Source: JAEUIT01 sp044220875
GTDB taxonomy: Bacteria; Planctomycetota; Phycisphaerae; Phycisphaerales; SM1A02
DNA: 64,000 bases
Reading direction: 5' to 3'
NCBI GenBank assembly: GCA_044220875.1
Contig: JBGAQH010000001.1
Location: forward strand, 496,001 to 560,000
In this document: positions 32,696-41,535 of the stretch, one piece after another
Numbering within the stretch: position 1 is the first letter of the stretch
How the letters are laid out: the number at the start of each line of letters is the position of its first letter
Position numbers and translations under genes: made by a program
Notes under the pieces: model-generated
Database searches by the model: none
The model's input: only the letters and a program-made list of their open reading frames with translations
What the model was told of the DNA's origin: nothing

Positions 32696-34210
32696 ATGAA
32701 CATTGCCGACCCGTGCATCCTCGTCATCTTCGGCGCCTCCGGCGATCTCACCTCGCGGAAGCTCATCCCCGCGATGTACGAGATGTCGAAGCTCGGGCTC
32801 CTCCACGAGAAGACCCGCATCCTCGGCGTGAGCCGATCGAGGAAGACGGATGCCCAGTGGCGCGAGGAGCTCCTGCCCTGGGTCCGCGAGCACGCGAAGG
32901 GCTTCGACGAGGTCGCGTGGCGCGAGTTCGCCGGCCGCGTCCACTACTTTGCGGGCGACGCGGTGAAGTCCGAGTGCTACGGCCCGCTCCGCACGCATCT
33001 CGACGAGATGGCGGAGAAGTGGGGCACGCGCGGCAACATGCTCTTCTTCCTCTCCGTCGCCGAGAGCCTCTACGAGCCGATCGTCGGCGAGATCGAGGCC
33101 TCGGGCCTGGTGAGCGAGGGCAAGCGCTGGTGCTCGCTCGACCGCGAGACGAGGTCGTGGCAGCGGATCATCGTCGAGAAGCCCTTCGGCCACGACGCGA
33201 TGAGCGCCGCGAGCCTGAACAGGGCGTTGGGCCGGGCCTTCGAGGAGGAGTCGATCTACCGCATCGACCACTATCTCGGCAAGGAGGTGATCCAGAGCCT
33301 GCTCGTCTTCCGCTTCGCCAACGCGATGTTCGAGCCGGTGTGGAACTGGCAGTACGTCGACCACGTGCAGATCACGGCGGCGGAGACCGTCGGCGTCGGG
33401 CAGCGCATCGAGTTCTACGACCAGACCGGCGCGATCCGCGACATGATCCAGTCGCACCTCTTCCAGATCCTCGCGTTCGTGGCGATGGAGCCGCCGACGA
33501 GCTTCTCGCCCGACGCGATCCGCGCCGAGAAGACCAAGGTAATCGAGGCGATGGCGATCCCGACCGCCGACGAGATCGCATCGCACTGCGCCGTCGGCCA
33601 GTACGCGGGCGACGGGAAGGAGCCGGCCTATCACCTGACCCCTGGCGTCACGCCGGGAACGACGACCGAGACCTTCGGCGCGGTGAAGGTCCACTTCGAC
33701 AACTGGCGCTGGGCCCGCACGCCCTTCTTCATCCGCAGCGGCAAGAAGATGAGGGCCAAGCGGACCGAAATCGTGGTCGAGTTCAAGCCGCCGGCGGCGA
33801 ACCTCTTCCGCACCTCGGAGTCGGCGATGAGGAGCTGGCCCCGTCCGCCCAACCGGATGGTCATCGAGATCGCCCCGCGCGGGGCCTTCGCCCTGCGATT
33901 CGAGTGCAAGGTGCCGGGCAGCGGGCTGCGGGTCGACTCGATCGAGATGGACGTCGACTACGACCGGCATTTCGGCGTCGAGCCGGTCGAGGCATATGGC
34001 CCGCTCATCGTCGACGCCATGCGCGGCGACCAGACGCTCTTCAAGAGCCGCGTTGAGGTCGAAGGCGCCTGGAATGCGGTCATGCCGCTGCTCGACGAGC
34101 GCTCGGCGGCGATCCGAAAGGGCATCAACGCGAACTACGCGGTCGGATCGTGGGGGCCGGCATCGGCCGACGCGCTGCTCGGGCCGGGGCGAGCGTGGCA
34201 CAATCCGTGA
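32696..34210 (+). CDS. zwf: Glucose-6-phosphate 1-dehydrogenase
   Basis: 504-residue enzyme oxidising glucose-6-phosphate to 6-phosphogluconolactone with NADP(+), entry to the pentose phosphate pathway. The N-terminal LVIFGASGDLTSRKLIPAMY is the coenzyme site; IIVEKPFGHD and the active-site signature YRIDHYLGKEVIQSLLVFRFAN are intact, with the catalytic His in the latter. Length normal. ATG at 32696 follows an AAAGAGAAA purine run. Next gene downstream is pgl, the following step, 55 bp away, so the pair forms a pathway operon. Confidence 0.97.
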   Translation: MNIADPCILVIFGASGDLTSRKLIPAMYEMSKLGLLHEKTRILGVSRSRKTDAQWREELLPWVREHAKGFDEVAWREFAGRVHYFAGDAVKSECYGPLRTHLDEMAEKWGTRGNMLFFLSVAESLYEPIVGEIEASGLVSEGKRWCSLDRETRSWQRIIVEKPFGHDAMSAASLNRALGRAFEEESIYRIDHYLGKEVIQSLLVFRFANAMFEPVWNWQYVDHVQITAAETVGVGQRIEFYDQTGAIRDMIQSHLFQILAFVAMEPPTSFSPDAIRAEKTKVIEAMAIPTADEIASHCAVGQYAGDGKEPAYHLTPGVTPGTTTETFGAVKVHFDNWRWARTPFFIRSGKKMRAKRTEIVVEFKPPAANLFRTSESAMRSWPRPPNRMVIEIAPRGAFALRFECKVPGSGLRVDSIEMDVDYDRHFGVEPVEAYGPLIVDAMRGDQTLFKSRVEVEGAWNAVMPLLDERSAAIRKGINANYAVGSWGPASADALLGPGRAWHNP

Positions 34211-34265
34211 TCCGAACCTCCCGACGTCACTCGCGAAAGCCCCTCCCACCTGCCATCATGAGCGC

Positions 34266-35063
34266 ATGAGCCCCGAGCGGACTCCGGACACCTACGACCT
34301 CGACGACCAGTCGCTGCCCGTCCCGGCGCTTCCGGGCTCGGTGTCGGTGCAGCGGTCGAAGGACCAGGTGATCGACGCGGTCGCGGCGGACCTCATGATG
34401 CACGCGATGAACTGCGTGCGGACCTTCGGCGACTTTCACGTCGCCCTGTCCGGCGGTTCGACCCCGTTTCCGCTCTACGAGCGGCTGATGTACGACCCGA
34501 ACCTGCGGACGCTGCCCTGGTCGCGGACGCACCTCTGGATCGTCGACGAGCGGTGCGTCCCCTTCGACCACGAGAAGAGCAACTTCCGGCAGATCCGGGA
34601 CATCATCGTGGACCACTCGGGCATCCCGCCGGAGCAGGTCCATGCGATCCCCGCGATGCTGCCCGACGCGGCGGAGCGCTACGAGCGCGAGCTGCGCGAG
34701 CATCTCGGATGGCGCGAGCGCGGACAGGACCGGCTCGACTTCGTGCTCCTCGGCATGGGCGACGACGGCCACACCGCAAGCCTCTTCCCGGGACACGAGG
34801 CGCTCGACGAGTTCGACCGTCTCGTGGTCCGCTGCTCCGGTCCGCGGGTGACGCCGCCCGACCGGGTGACGATGACCTACGCGCTCATCAACGCGGCGCG
34901 GTTCGTCGCCGTGATGGTGTGCGGGGCGGGCAAGGTCGGAACCGTGGCGCGCGTCGCGTTAGGCAACGCCGACCGGCACGCGATGCCGATCCTCGGCGTG
35001 CGGCCGCTCGCCGGCGAGCTGAAGTGGTATCTCGACGCCGACGCCGTCGGCGCGGCCGGTTGA
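34266..35063 (+). CDS. pgl: 6-phosphogluconolactonase
   Basis: 265-residue hydrolase of 6-phosphogluconolactone, the step after Zwf. FHVALSGGSTPFPLYERLM is the phosphosugar-binding loop, LWIVDERCVPFDHEKSNFRQ the conserved DER..P.....SN..., and LDFVLLGMGDDGHTASLFPG the catalytic GxGxDGHTASLFPG motif with its His. VGTVARVALG and PILGVRPLAGELKWYLD close the fold. About 25 residues longer at the N-terminus than the shortest members. Directly between zwf and the MFS gene. Confidence 0.95.
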   Translation: MSPERTPDTYDLDDQSLPVPALPGSVSVQRSKDQVIDAVAADLMMHAMNCVRTFGDFHVALSGGSTPFPLYERLMYDPNLRTLPWSRTHLWIVDERCVPFDHEKSNFRQIRDIIVDHSGIPPEQVHAIPAMLPDAAERYERELREHLGWRERGQDRLDFVLLGMGDDGHTASLFPGHEALDEFDRLVVRCSGPRVTPPDRVTMTYALINAARFVAVMVCGAGKVGTVARVALGNADRHAMPILGVRPLAGELKWYLDADAVGAAG

Positions 35064-35078
35064 GGGCGGCATCCGCCC

Positions 35079-36344
35079 ATGGAGCAACGAAACGTGTCGA
35101 CCACAGCCCGCCCGCCGCACCCGTTCGCGTACACCGTCCTCATCGTGCCCTTCGGGGCGATCGGCGGATACGTGAGCGTCGCGATGGCGTTCCTCGCCAC
35201 GCAGTACGGCCTGTCGGTCGAGGACGGCGCGCTCCTGATCGCCTCCGGCGTCGCCCCGCACGTCTGGAAGTTCCTCTGGGCCCCGATCACCGACACGACG
35301 CTCACCAGGAAGACCTGGTACATGATCGCGGTGACGCTCTGTGCCCTGGGCATCATCGCCATGAGCGCGATTCCGCTGAGCAAGGAGAACATGCATCTCC
35401 TCGAGGCGGTGATCTTCATCACGAATCTCGCGACGACCTTCCTCGGCATGTCGGTCGAGGGGCTCATGGCACACGCGACGCCCGACGACCAGCGAGGTCG
35501 CGTCGGCGGTTGGTTCCAGGCCGGCAATCTCGGAGGCGGCGGGCTCGGGGGCGGAGCGGGCCTCTGGATGGCCACGCACTTTCCGTCTCCGTGGATGTCC
35601 GGCGCCGGGCTCGGCATCGTGTTCATGCTCGGCGCGATCGCCCTGCGGTTCGTGCCCGAGGCGCTGGCCGAGCCGCGGGTGAAGAGCCTGATCGGCACGA
35701 TGGGCGGCGTGTTGCGCGAGCTGTGGGAGATGATCGCGTCGCGCCGGGGCATTCTCTGCGCCGTGCTGTGCGTGATCCCGATCGGCACCGGCGCCGCGAC
35801 GGGTGTGCTGGCCCAGGCGGAGGTCGCGAATCTCTGGCATGTCGACGAGAACGGCGTCGCGCTCGTGAACGGCGTGCTGAACGGCATGATCTCGGCGTTC
35901 GGCTGTCTCGTCGGCGGCGAGCTTTGCGCCCGCTTCAGCTCAAGGCGCGTGTACGTCGCGGTCGGGGCGCTCATGGCGCTCGTGGCCGTGACCATGGCGA
36001 TCCTGCCCTTCGTCGAGGGCAACTACTACTTCTTCAACCTCGCCTACGCCTTCGTGACCGGGCTTGCCTACGCGAGCTTCACCGGTTTCGTCCTTGAGGC
36101 GGTGGGCAAGGGGGCCGCGGCCACGAAGTACACGGCGCTCGCCTCGCTCTCGAACACGCCGATCGCCTACATGGGGCTCGTGCTCGCCGCGTCCTATGCC
36201 CGGTTCAGCACCGACGGCGACCTCGTCCGCGGCGCCAAGGCAATGCTCTTCACCGAGGCGCTCGCGGGAATCCTGGGCATCGCCGTGCTCGGCGTGGTCG
36301 TCATGATCGTCCGCGAGCGGAAGTCGAGCCGGGCCGCGGCATGA
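35079..36344 (+). CDS. MFS transporter, AmpG-like
   Basis: 421-residue inner-membrane carrier with about 12 predicted hydrophobic segments. The loop GVAPHVWKFLWAPITDTTLTRKTWYM corresponds to the conserved MFS loop 2-3 in AmpG/acetyl-CoA transporter relatives (K..W.P..D). A Gly-rich helix (AGNLGGGGLGGGAGLW) follows loop 4-5. AmpG proteins import anhydromuropeptides; whether this one does is not shown. It lies 15 bp after pgl, so a sugar-related substrate fits the operon. Ends just before a strong hairpin. Confidence 0.78.
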   Translation: MEQRNVSTTARPPHPFAYTVLIVPFGAIGGYVSVAMAFLATQYGLSVEDGALLIASGVAPHVWKFLWAPITDTTLTRKTWYMIAVTLCALGIIAMSAIPLSKENMHLLEAVIFITNLATTFLGMSVEGLMAHATPDDQRGRVGGWFQAGNLGGGGLGGGAGLWMATHFPSPWMSGAGLGIVFMLGAIALRFVPEALAEPRVKSLIGTMGGVLRELWEMIASRRGILCAVLCVIPIGTGAATGVLAQAEVANLWHVDENGVALVNGVLNGMISAFGCLVGGELCARFSSRRVYVAVGALMALVAVTMAILPFVEGNYYFFNLAYAFVTGLAYASFTGFVLEAVGKGAAATKYTALASLSNTPIAYMGLVLAASYARFSTDGDLVRGAKAMLFTEALAGILGIAVLGVVVMIVRERKSSRAAA

Positions 36345-36360
36345 GTCGACTCCAAAAGCA

Positions 36361-36390
36361 CGGGCGGCGAGCCAGGTGGCTCGCCGCCCG
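36361..36390. terminator. Bidirectional hairpin terminator between the MFS gene and flgM
   Basis: A perfect 13-bp GC stem (CGGGCGGCGAGCC / GGCTCGCCGCCCG) with an AGGT loop. On the minus strand it is followed by TGCTTTTGG, a short T run, so it suits the flgM transcript that ends 36 bp upstream. On the plus strand no T run follows, but the stem lies 17 bp after the MFS stop and may still end that transcript. Confidence 0.82.
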
Positions 36391-36425
36391 ATGTTCGACT
36401 CCGACATGCTGAATCGTGCGGGCGG

Positions 36426-36770
36426 TCAGCCCGCGTTGAGGTCTTCCATCATGCGATCGAGCGCGGTCGCCAGCTTTGCGTCGCTGTCGTAGGTGCCCGC
36501 GTCGATCTGCGACTTGATCTGGGCGATCTTGTCGGCCCGGACCGGCGGCATGGAGCGGAGTTTCTCCATGTAGCGAGCGTGCTCGCTGAGTTCCACGCGA
36601 TCCGAGGCTTCCGAACGTCGGGCGGCATCGACCGGAGTCGTGCCCGCCGCCCGGGCGCCGGCATCGAGCGTGGCTCGATTGACGGCCCCGACGCTCGTGT
36701 AACCGGTGGTGAGGCTGATGTTGTTTCCGAGACTGTTCATGCTGAGGCCAATGTTGCCTAGATCAGGCAT
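36426..36770 (-). CDS. flgM: Anti-sigma-28 factor FlgM
   Basis: 114-residue regulator that binds and holds the flagellar sigma factor FliA until the hook is complete. The C-terminal half carries the FlgM pattern: SDRVELSEHARYMEKLRSM, then RADKIAQIKSQIDAGTYDSDAKLATALDRMMEDL (K...I..G.Y..D...A...). The N-terminal half is flexible and low in features. Start taken as ATG at 36770; ATG at 36740 is a possible shorter form. No FliA-type promoter was found upstream. It shows that a sigma-28 step exists beside the sigma-54 promoter at 31119. Confidence 0.83.
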   Translation of the reverse strand: MPDLGNIGLSMNSLGNNISLTTGYTSVGAVNRATLDAGARAAGTTPVDAARRSEASDRVELSEHARYMEKLRSMPPVRADKIAQIKSQIDAGTYDSDAKLATALDRMMEDLNAG

Positions 36771-37072
36771 GGAGCGATACTCCACCGCGCGACGCAATCG
36801 TAGAATGCGTCCGCGGGTCGAAAGGGGTCTCTTACCGTCCTGGCAACGAGAATTCGGGCGAGAACCGGCTGATCGCAGCCGGCCCCAGTGTCCTGCCTGG
36901 GTCTTGGCTCGGACTGTTCATCCAAGCGTTGCTGCCCGGGCAGTGTGATCGGCGCTTGACCTCTGAACCCTTGAAGTTTGAGCGTTTCGTGTGCGACCTT
37001 GTAACCGTTGAGGAATTCGCGACTTGCACGCGGCGCTTCGCCGCTCGCGCAAGCCCGATCATGAGGTTTTCG
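36771..37072. other. Divergent intergenic region between flgM and the SPOR-domain gene
   Basis: 302 bp without a supported gene. A TTGACC match at 36956-36961 could be a -35 box for the plus-strand gene, but no good -10 is at the right distance. No TAAA-N15-GCCGATAA (FliA) and no TGG-N10-GC (sigma-54) sequence was seen in the flgM direction. Base composition is less GC-rich than the neighbours, as expected for a control region. Confidence 0.5.
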
Positions 37073-38077
37073 ATGTCTGGTAAAAGTCGACCCAAGGCAC
37101 GATCGGGCGCGCTCTTATGGGCCGTGATGCTGAGCGCGGGCCTCGCGTTGGTCGGGTCGCGGCCAGCGTTCGCCATCGCGCCGCAATCGGCGCCGCCGAA
37201 GGATGCGCCTTCAAAGGACGCGCCGGCGAAGAACACGCCGTCGAAGCAGTCTCCGACCACACCGAAGCGCGACAACCCCGAGCTCTGGGATCCCGGTGAT
37301 GAGGTCGTTCCCCCAAAGCCGCTGCCGAATGGAACGAAGGTTCCCGCAGGTGACGGAAAGGGCGGCGCAACGAACGCGGACAAGGAGGGCGGGCCCGCGT
37401 GGTCGGTGCTGCTCGGCACGTTTGTCGGAGACGACCACGCCGACGCAGCGAACTCGGCGCGTGCGCGGCTCGCGGCCAAGGTGCCGCAAGTGAGCGACTG
37501 CTTCGTGAGCCGCGTGCCGCAGGGTTCGGTGCTTCTGGTCGGTCGCTTCAACGGACCTTCCGATCCGGCCGCGCAGGCGAAGATGAAGGAGCTGAAGGCG
37601 CTGGTGATCGACGGGCAGCGGCCCTTCGCCGGCGTCATCCTCACCCGCACGTCGACCGACGCGGAGCCGCCCGGTCCCTATGACCTTCGTCGGCTGCGCG
37701 AGCGATTCCCCAAGGTGAAGCCGCTCTACACACTGCAGGTCGCGGTGTGGAGCACCTTCGGCGACAAGAGCGCGACGCGAGCGGACATGCGGGCCGCCGC
37801 CGAGAAGTACTGCAAGGAGCTTCGGCTCAAGAACGTCGAGGCGTGGGTCCACCACGACGACGACACGGCGACCAGCGTCGTCCTCGTCGGTCACTTCGAC
37901 GGCAGCGCCTACGACGGCAAGAGCACGCTCTTCTCCTCCGAGGCCGAGCAGCTCATGAAGAAGTTCCCGCGGCATCTGGTCAACGGCGAGGAAGTGCTCA
38001 TCCCCGTCGATCCGCAGAAGCCCGACGGCGCCAAGCGGCCCCAGGGCTGCCGCCTCGTCGAAGTGCCCTCGTTCTGA
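37073..38077 (+). CDS. Secreted protein with two SPOR-like repeats
   Basis: 334 residues. A signal peptide (ALLWAVMLSAGLALVGSRPAFA, cut before IAPQ) is followed by a low-complexity KDAPSKDAPAKNTPSK linker. Two related alpha/beta units follow: AWSVLLGTFVGDDHADAANSA...VLLVGRFNGPSD and YTLQVAVWSTFGDKSATRA...SVVLVGHFDGSAY. Each has the SPOR outline (strand, long helix, strand, VxVGxF), so it may bind denuded peptidoglycan in the periplasm. Start chosen at the second ATG, with GAGG six nt upstream; an ATG at 37061 is in frame. Precedes holB by 13 bp. Confidence 0.7.
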   Translation: MSGKSRPKARSGALLWAVMLSAGLALVGSRPAFAIAPQSAPPKDAPSKDAPAKNTPSKQSPTTPKRDNPELWDPGDEVVPPKPLPNGTKVPAGDGKGGATNADKEGGPAWSVLLGTFVGDDHADAANSARARLAAKVPQVSDCFVSRVPQGSVLLVGRFNGPSDPAAQAKMKELKALVIDGQRPFAGVILTRTSTDAEPPGPYDLRRLRERFPKVKPLYTLQVAVWSTFGDKSATRADMRAAAEKYCKELRLKNVEAWVHHDDDTATSVVLVGHFDGSAYDGKSTLFSSEAEQLMKKFPRHLVNGEEVLIPVDPQKPDGAKRPQGCRLVEVPSF

Positions 38078-38090
38078 ATCGAACCTCTCC

Positions 38091-39209
38091 ATGAGCCTGG
38101 CCCCACCACGACTGCTCGGACAGGAGCGAGCCACGACCTCGATCGCGAAGGCGATGCTTGGCGGGCACGTTCATCACGCATGGATCTTCCACGGCCCGTT
38201 CGGCGTCGGGAAGTGCACGGCGGCGATCGAGTTCGCGAAGCTCCTCCTCGACCCGGAGACGACGCGCGAACACATCGCGGCGTTCTCGCCGCCGCGGGGG
38301 ACGAAGGTCGCACAGCTCATCGGGGCCGGCACGCATCCGGACCTGCACGTCATCCGCAAGGAACGGACCGAGGACTCGGCCATCGCCTCGCTCCGCGACA
38401 AGAAGCAGACCAACATTCCCGTTGACCTGTTGCGCGAGCTGATGCTCGGCGGCACGATCGACGGCAGGACCTTCGACGGCGCCGTGTGGCGCACGCCCTA
38501 TCTCGGTCGCGGCAAGGTCTTCATCATCGACGAGGCGGAGCTGCTCGACGACGTCGGGCAGAACGCCCTGCTGAAGACGCTCGAGGAACCGCCGGGCGGC
38601 ACGACAATCGTGCTCGTGACGACCCGCGAGGATCGACTGCTGCCCACGATCCGAAGCCGCTGCCAGCGCGTGGCGTTCGGGCCGATCGACGAGGCCGGGA
38701 TGCGGCAGTGGATGGCGAGCGGGGCGCTGCCCGTCGATGGCGCGGACCGGGCGTGGATCGAGCGATACGCCGAGGGATCGCCGGGCGCGGCGCTCGTCGC
38801 GTTCAAGCATGACGTCTGCAGGTGGGCCCGCGATCTCGCCGCGCCGCTGGACGAGATTTCGAATGGCCGCCTTGTGGGCGGGCTGAGCGACCGAATGGCC
38901 GAACTCATCGGCGAATGCGCGGAGAGGGTCGTGAAGGAGAACGAGCGGGCCAGCAAGGAAGCGGCGAACCGGCTGGGCACCAGGCTTCTCTTCGGCGTGC
39001 TGGGACAGCGGGTGCGCGACGGCATCGCGGGGAGCGTCCGGAGCGGCGCGATCGACGAGGCGGAGCGCTGGGGCGTGATGGCCGACGTGTTGGCCGACGC
39101 CGACGAGCAGATTCGGCGCAACCTGAACCTCAAGCAGGTGCTCGCGCTGCTCGTGGCCCGCTGGGTCGCGACCTGTGAACGCGGCGCGGCCGCAGGCGCG
39201 CGGGGATGA
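38091..39209 (+). CDS. holB: DNA polymerase III delta-prime-type clamp-loader subunit
   Basis: 372-residue AAA+ protein of the HolB/DnaX kind, part of the clamp loader. LLGQERATTSIAKAML is the usual opening. Walker A is GPFGVGKCT, with Cys where Thr/Ser is usual. KVFIIDEAELLDDVGQNALLKTLEEPP is the Walker B and highly conserved delta-prime segment, and TIRSRCQRVAF the sensor/SRC motif. An insertion between Walker A and B (DPETTREHIAAFSPPRGTK) lacks the four zinc cysteines of gamma/tau. Next gene starts within its stop (ATGA). Confidence 0.85.
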   Translation: MSLAPPRLLGQERATTSIAKAMLGGHVHHAWIFHGPFGVGKCTAAIEFAKLLLDPETTREHIAAFSPPRGTKVAQLIGAGTHPDLHVIRKERTEDSAIASLRDKKQTNIPVDLLRELMLGGTIDGRTFDGAVWRTPYLGRGKVFIIDEAELLDDVGQNALLKTLEEPPGGTTIVLVTTREDRLLPTIRSRCQRVAFGPIDEAGMRQWMASGALPVDGADRAWIERYAEGSPGAALVAFKHDVCRWARDLAAPLDEISNGRLVGGLSDRMAELIGECAERVVKENERASKEAANRLGTRLLFGVLGQRVRDGIAGSVRSGAIDEAERWGVMADVLADADEQIRRNLNLKQVLALLVARWVATCERGAAAGARG

Positions 39210-39721
39210 CCATGGGATCGGGACTTGAGATCGAGCGCGTCTGGGTGCTGCGGACCATGCCGGAGATTCCCGTCGGCGCCGAGCGCTGGACGATCGAGCA
39301 GGGTTACCTTCCGCTCAGCGACGCGCCGGACTTCCCCGAGGGGCGGCTTCGCCGAATCGTGCGCCCGGACGGAACGGAGCTCTTCCGCCACACGGTCAAG
39401 CGCGGCGCGGGCATGGTGCGAGAGGAGACCGAGCGGACGATCGATGCGGCGGACTTCGCTCGCATGTGGCCGCAGACCGAGGGGCGTCGAATCGAGAAAA
39501 CCCGCTATCGCGTGCGGGAGGGACCGCTGCTCTGGGAGCTCGACCGCTTCCATTCCCTTCCGCTGGTGATGCTCGAGGTGGAGCTGGCGGACGTTTCGCA
39601 GGCTGCGGAGCCGCCGGAATGGGCCCGCGGCCTCGTCGTCCGCGAGGTGACGGAGGATGCCCGCTACCGGAACGCGGCGCTGGCGATCGACGGGATGCCC
39701 GCAGAGGCTTCCGTGCCCTAA
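39206..39721 (+). CDS. CYTH-domain protein
   Basis: 171-residue protein with the CYTH (triphosphate tunnel) outline. GLEIERVWVL supplies the N-terminal ExExx of the family's EXEXK motif, but with Arg in place of the last acid or Lys. IEQGYLP, RLRRIV and LFRHTVKRG give paired basic strands, RIEKTRYRV and LWELDRF the later ones, and MLEVELADV the C-terminal ExE. Members hydrolyse or use triphosphates (thiamine triphosphatase, inorganic triphosphatase, class IV adenylate cyclase); which applies here is unknown. ATG overlaps holB's stop; a second ATG lies two codons on. TAA stop. Confidence 0.8.
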   Translation: MTMGSGLEIERVWVLRTMPEIPVGAERWTIEQGYLPLSDAPDFPEGRLRRIVRPDGTELFRHTVKRGAGMVREETERTIDAADFARMWPQTEGRRIEKTRYRVREGPLLWELDRFHSLPLVMLEVELADVSQAAEPPEWARGLVVREVTEDARYRNAALAIDGMPAEASVP

Positions 39722-39742
39722 CGACCCTGGACCACTTTCGAC

Positions 39743-41125
39743 ATGGATCACACGACGACAGAGCGGACGAGCGGAACATTGAACTCGCGGGGCGCGGCGC
39801 GACGGCCGACGGTCGTCGTCGTCGGCGGCGGATTCGCGGGCGTCGAGGCGACCAAGCAGCTTGCGCGCTCCGACGCCAATGTCATCCTGCTCGACCGAAG
39901 CAACCACCACCTGTTCCAGCCGCTCCTCTATCAGGTGGCGACCGCGGTGCTCACGCCCGCGGACATCGCCTTTCCGATCCGGCGCATCTTCCGCCACCAG
40001 CGGAACGTCACGGTCTTCCGCTCGGAGGTTCGCGAGGTCGACACCAAGCGGCAGATCGTCCGTCACGGCGATGGAACGGAGACGCCCTATGACTGGCTCG
40101 TGCTCGCCGCCGGCGCGGGCCAGTCCTATTTCGGCCATGACGACTGGGAGAGCGTTGCGCCGGGAATGAAGACGCTCGAGGACGCGGCGAAGATCCGCGG
40201 CAGGATTCTGCAGGCGTTCGAGGATGCCGAGGCGGAGCGCGACCCCGAGGCGCAGCGCGCCCACCTGACCTTCGTGATCGTCGGCGCCGGACCCACCGGA
40301 GTCGAGATGGCCGGGGCGATCAAGGAGCTCGCCGTCGATGCGATGGATCCCGACATGCGGCGGGTCGACGCCGAGAAGGCGCGAGTCGTGCTGATCGAAG
40401 GCCAGGACCGCGTGCTTGCGGCGATGGCGCCGGAGAGTTCCGCGAGCGCCGAGGCGAGTCTCCGGTCGATCGGCATCGAGGTGCGCACGTCCGCACGGGT
40501 CACCCACGTCGACGAGTCCGGGGTGGTGGTGAGCGTCGGGGGAAGGGACGAGCGCATTCGCACCCACACCGTGCTGTGGGCCGCTGGGGTTGAGGCCAGC
40601 CCGCTGGCGAGGACGCTCGGCGTGCCGCTGGACCGGGCCGGGCGGGTTGTCGTCCAGCCGGATCTCTCGGTGCCGGGCGCACCGAATGTCCTCATCGCCG
40701 GCGACCTCGCCCACATCGTCTGTGCGGGACAGGACAAGCCGGTGCCGGGCGTCTGTCCCGCGGCGATTCAGATGGGCCGCTTCGCAGGCTCGCTCATCGC
40801 CACGACGATTCGCACCGGCGTTCGTCCCACCCGATCCTTCGCGTATTGGGACAAGGGATCGCTCGCCACCATCGGGCGGGCTCGAGCGGTCGCCGACATC
40901 TTCGGCGGACACCGCAAGGGATTCGTGGCGTGGTGCCTCTGGTGCTTCGTCCACGTCTTCTTCCTGATCGGTTTCCGCAATCGCCTCTTCGTGATGCTCT
41001 CGTGGGCAGCGAGCTACGTGCTGTTCTCGAAGGGTGCCCGACTCATCCTGGGCGATCCCAAGAGCCGCGTCGTCCTGCGCAGCAACGGCCTCGACTCGAC
41101 CGCGGCAGAGCGGGGCGCGGCATGA
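39743..41125 (+). CDS. ndh: Type II NADH dehydrogenase (NDH-2)
   Basis: 460-residue flavoprotein that passes electrons from NADH to quinone without pumping protons, attached to the inner membrane. TVVVVGGGFAGVEATKQLA is the FAD site, and HHLFQPLLYQVATAVLTPADIAFPIR is the NDH-2 signature. FVIVGAGPTGVEMAGAI is the NADH site, and NVLIAGDLAH the second FAD contact. The C-terminus (RKGFVAWCLWCFVHVFFLIGFRNR, then VMLSWAASYVLFS) is hydrophobic as in long NDH-2 forms that bind the membrane. Its stop overlaps the CoA-binding gene start. Confidence 0.93.
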   Translation: MDHTTTERTSGTLNSRGAARRPTVVVVGGGFAGVEATKQLARSDANVILLDRSNHHLFQPLLYQVATAVLTPADIAFPIRRIFRHQRNVTVFRSEVREVDTKRQIVRHGDGTETPYDWLVLAAGAGQSYFGHDDWESVAPGMKTLEDAAKIRGRILQAFEDAEAERDPEAQRAHLTFVIVGAGPTGVEMAGAIKELAVDAMDPDMRRVDAEKARVVLIEGQDRVLAAMAPESSASAEASLRSIGIEVRTSARVTHVDESGVVVSVGGRDERIRTHTVLWAAGVEASPLARTLGVPLDRAGRVVVQPDLSVPGAPNVLIAGDLAHIVCAGQDKPVPGVCPAAIQMGRFAGSLIATTIRTGVRPTRSFAYWDKGSLATIGRARAVADIFGGHRKGFVAWCLWCFVHVFFLIGFRNRLFVMLSWAASYVLFSKGARLILGDPKSRVVLRSNGLDSTAAERGAA

Positions 41126-41520
41126 GCGGCGGCGAATGGAGTTCGATTCAGAGGTTCCTCGAGGGCCGCACGTTCGCGGTCGTCGGCGCAAGCGGGAACC
41201 GCGAGAAGTTCGGCAATCGCGTGCTCAGGCACTACCTCGCCCACGGGCGAAGGGCGATTCCCGTTCATCCGTTCGAGCGGACGGTGGAAGGCGTGCCGGC
41301 CGTCGCATCGCTCCGAGACCTGAGGGAGACCGTCGATGGCGTCTCCGTCATCGTGCCGCCAGACGTGACCCTGACCGTCCTCGACGATGCGATGGCCGCG
41401 GGAATTCGCCGGCTCTGGCTTCAGCCCGGAGCCGAAGACGAGCGCGTGCTGCGAAGGGCCGACGAGCTCGAACTCGAGATCATCGCCGGCGGTCCTTGCG
41501 TGCTTGTCGCGCTGCGCTGA
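41122..41520 (+). CDS. CoA-binding domain protein
   Basis: 132-residue Rossmann-fold protein of the YccU/CoA_binding_2 type. RTFAVVGASGNREKFGNRVLRHY is the nucleotide-binding loop, AIPVHPFERTVEGVPAVASL the next strand and turn typical of the family (P.NP....V.G....), and RLWLQPGAEDERVLRRADE the conserved WLQPGAE motif. No catalytic domain is attached. Members bind CoA or nucleotides; their role is poorly known. Linked to ndh by a 4-bp ATGA overlap. Confidence 0.85.
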   Translation: MSGGEWSSIQRFLEGRTFAVVGASGNREKFGNRVLRHYLAHGRRAIPVHPFERTVEGVPAVASLRDLRETVDGVSVIVPPDVTLTVLDDAMAAGIRRLWLQPGAEDERVLRRADELELEIIAGGPCVLVALR

Positions 41521-41535
41521 ACGACGCGGGGCCGG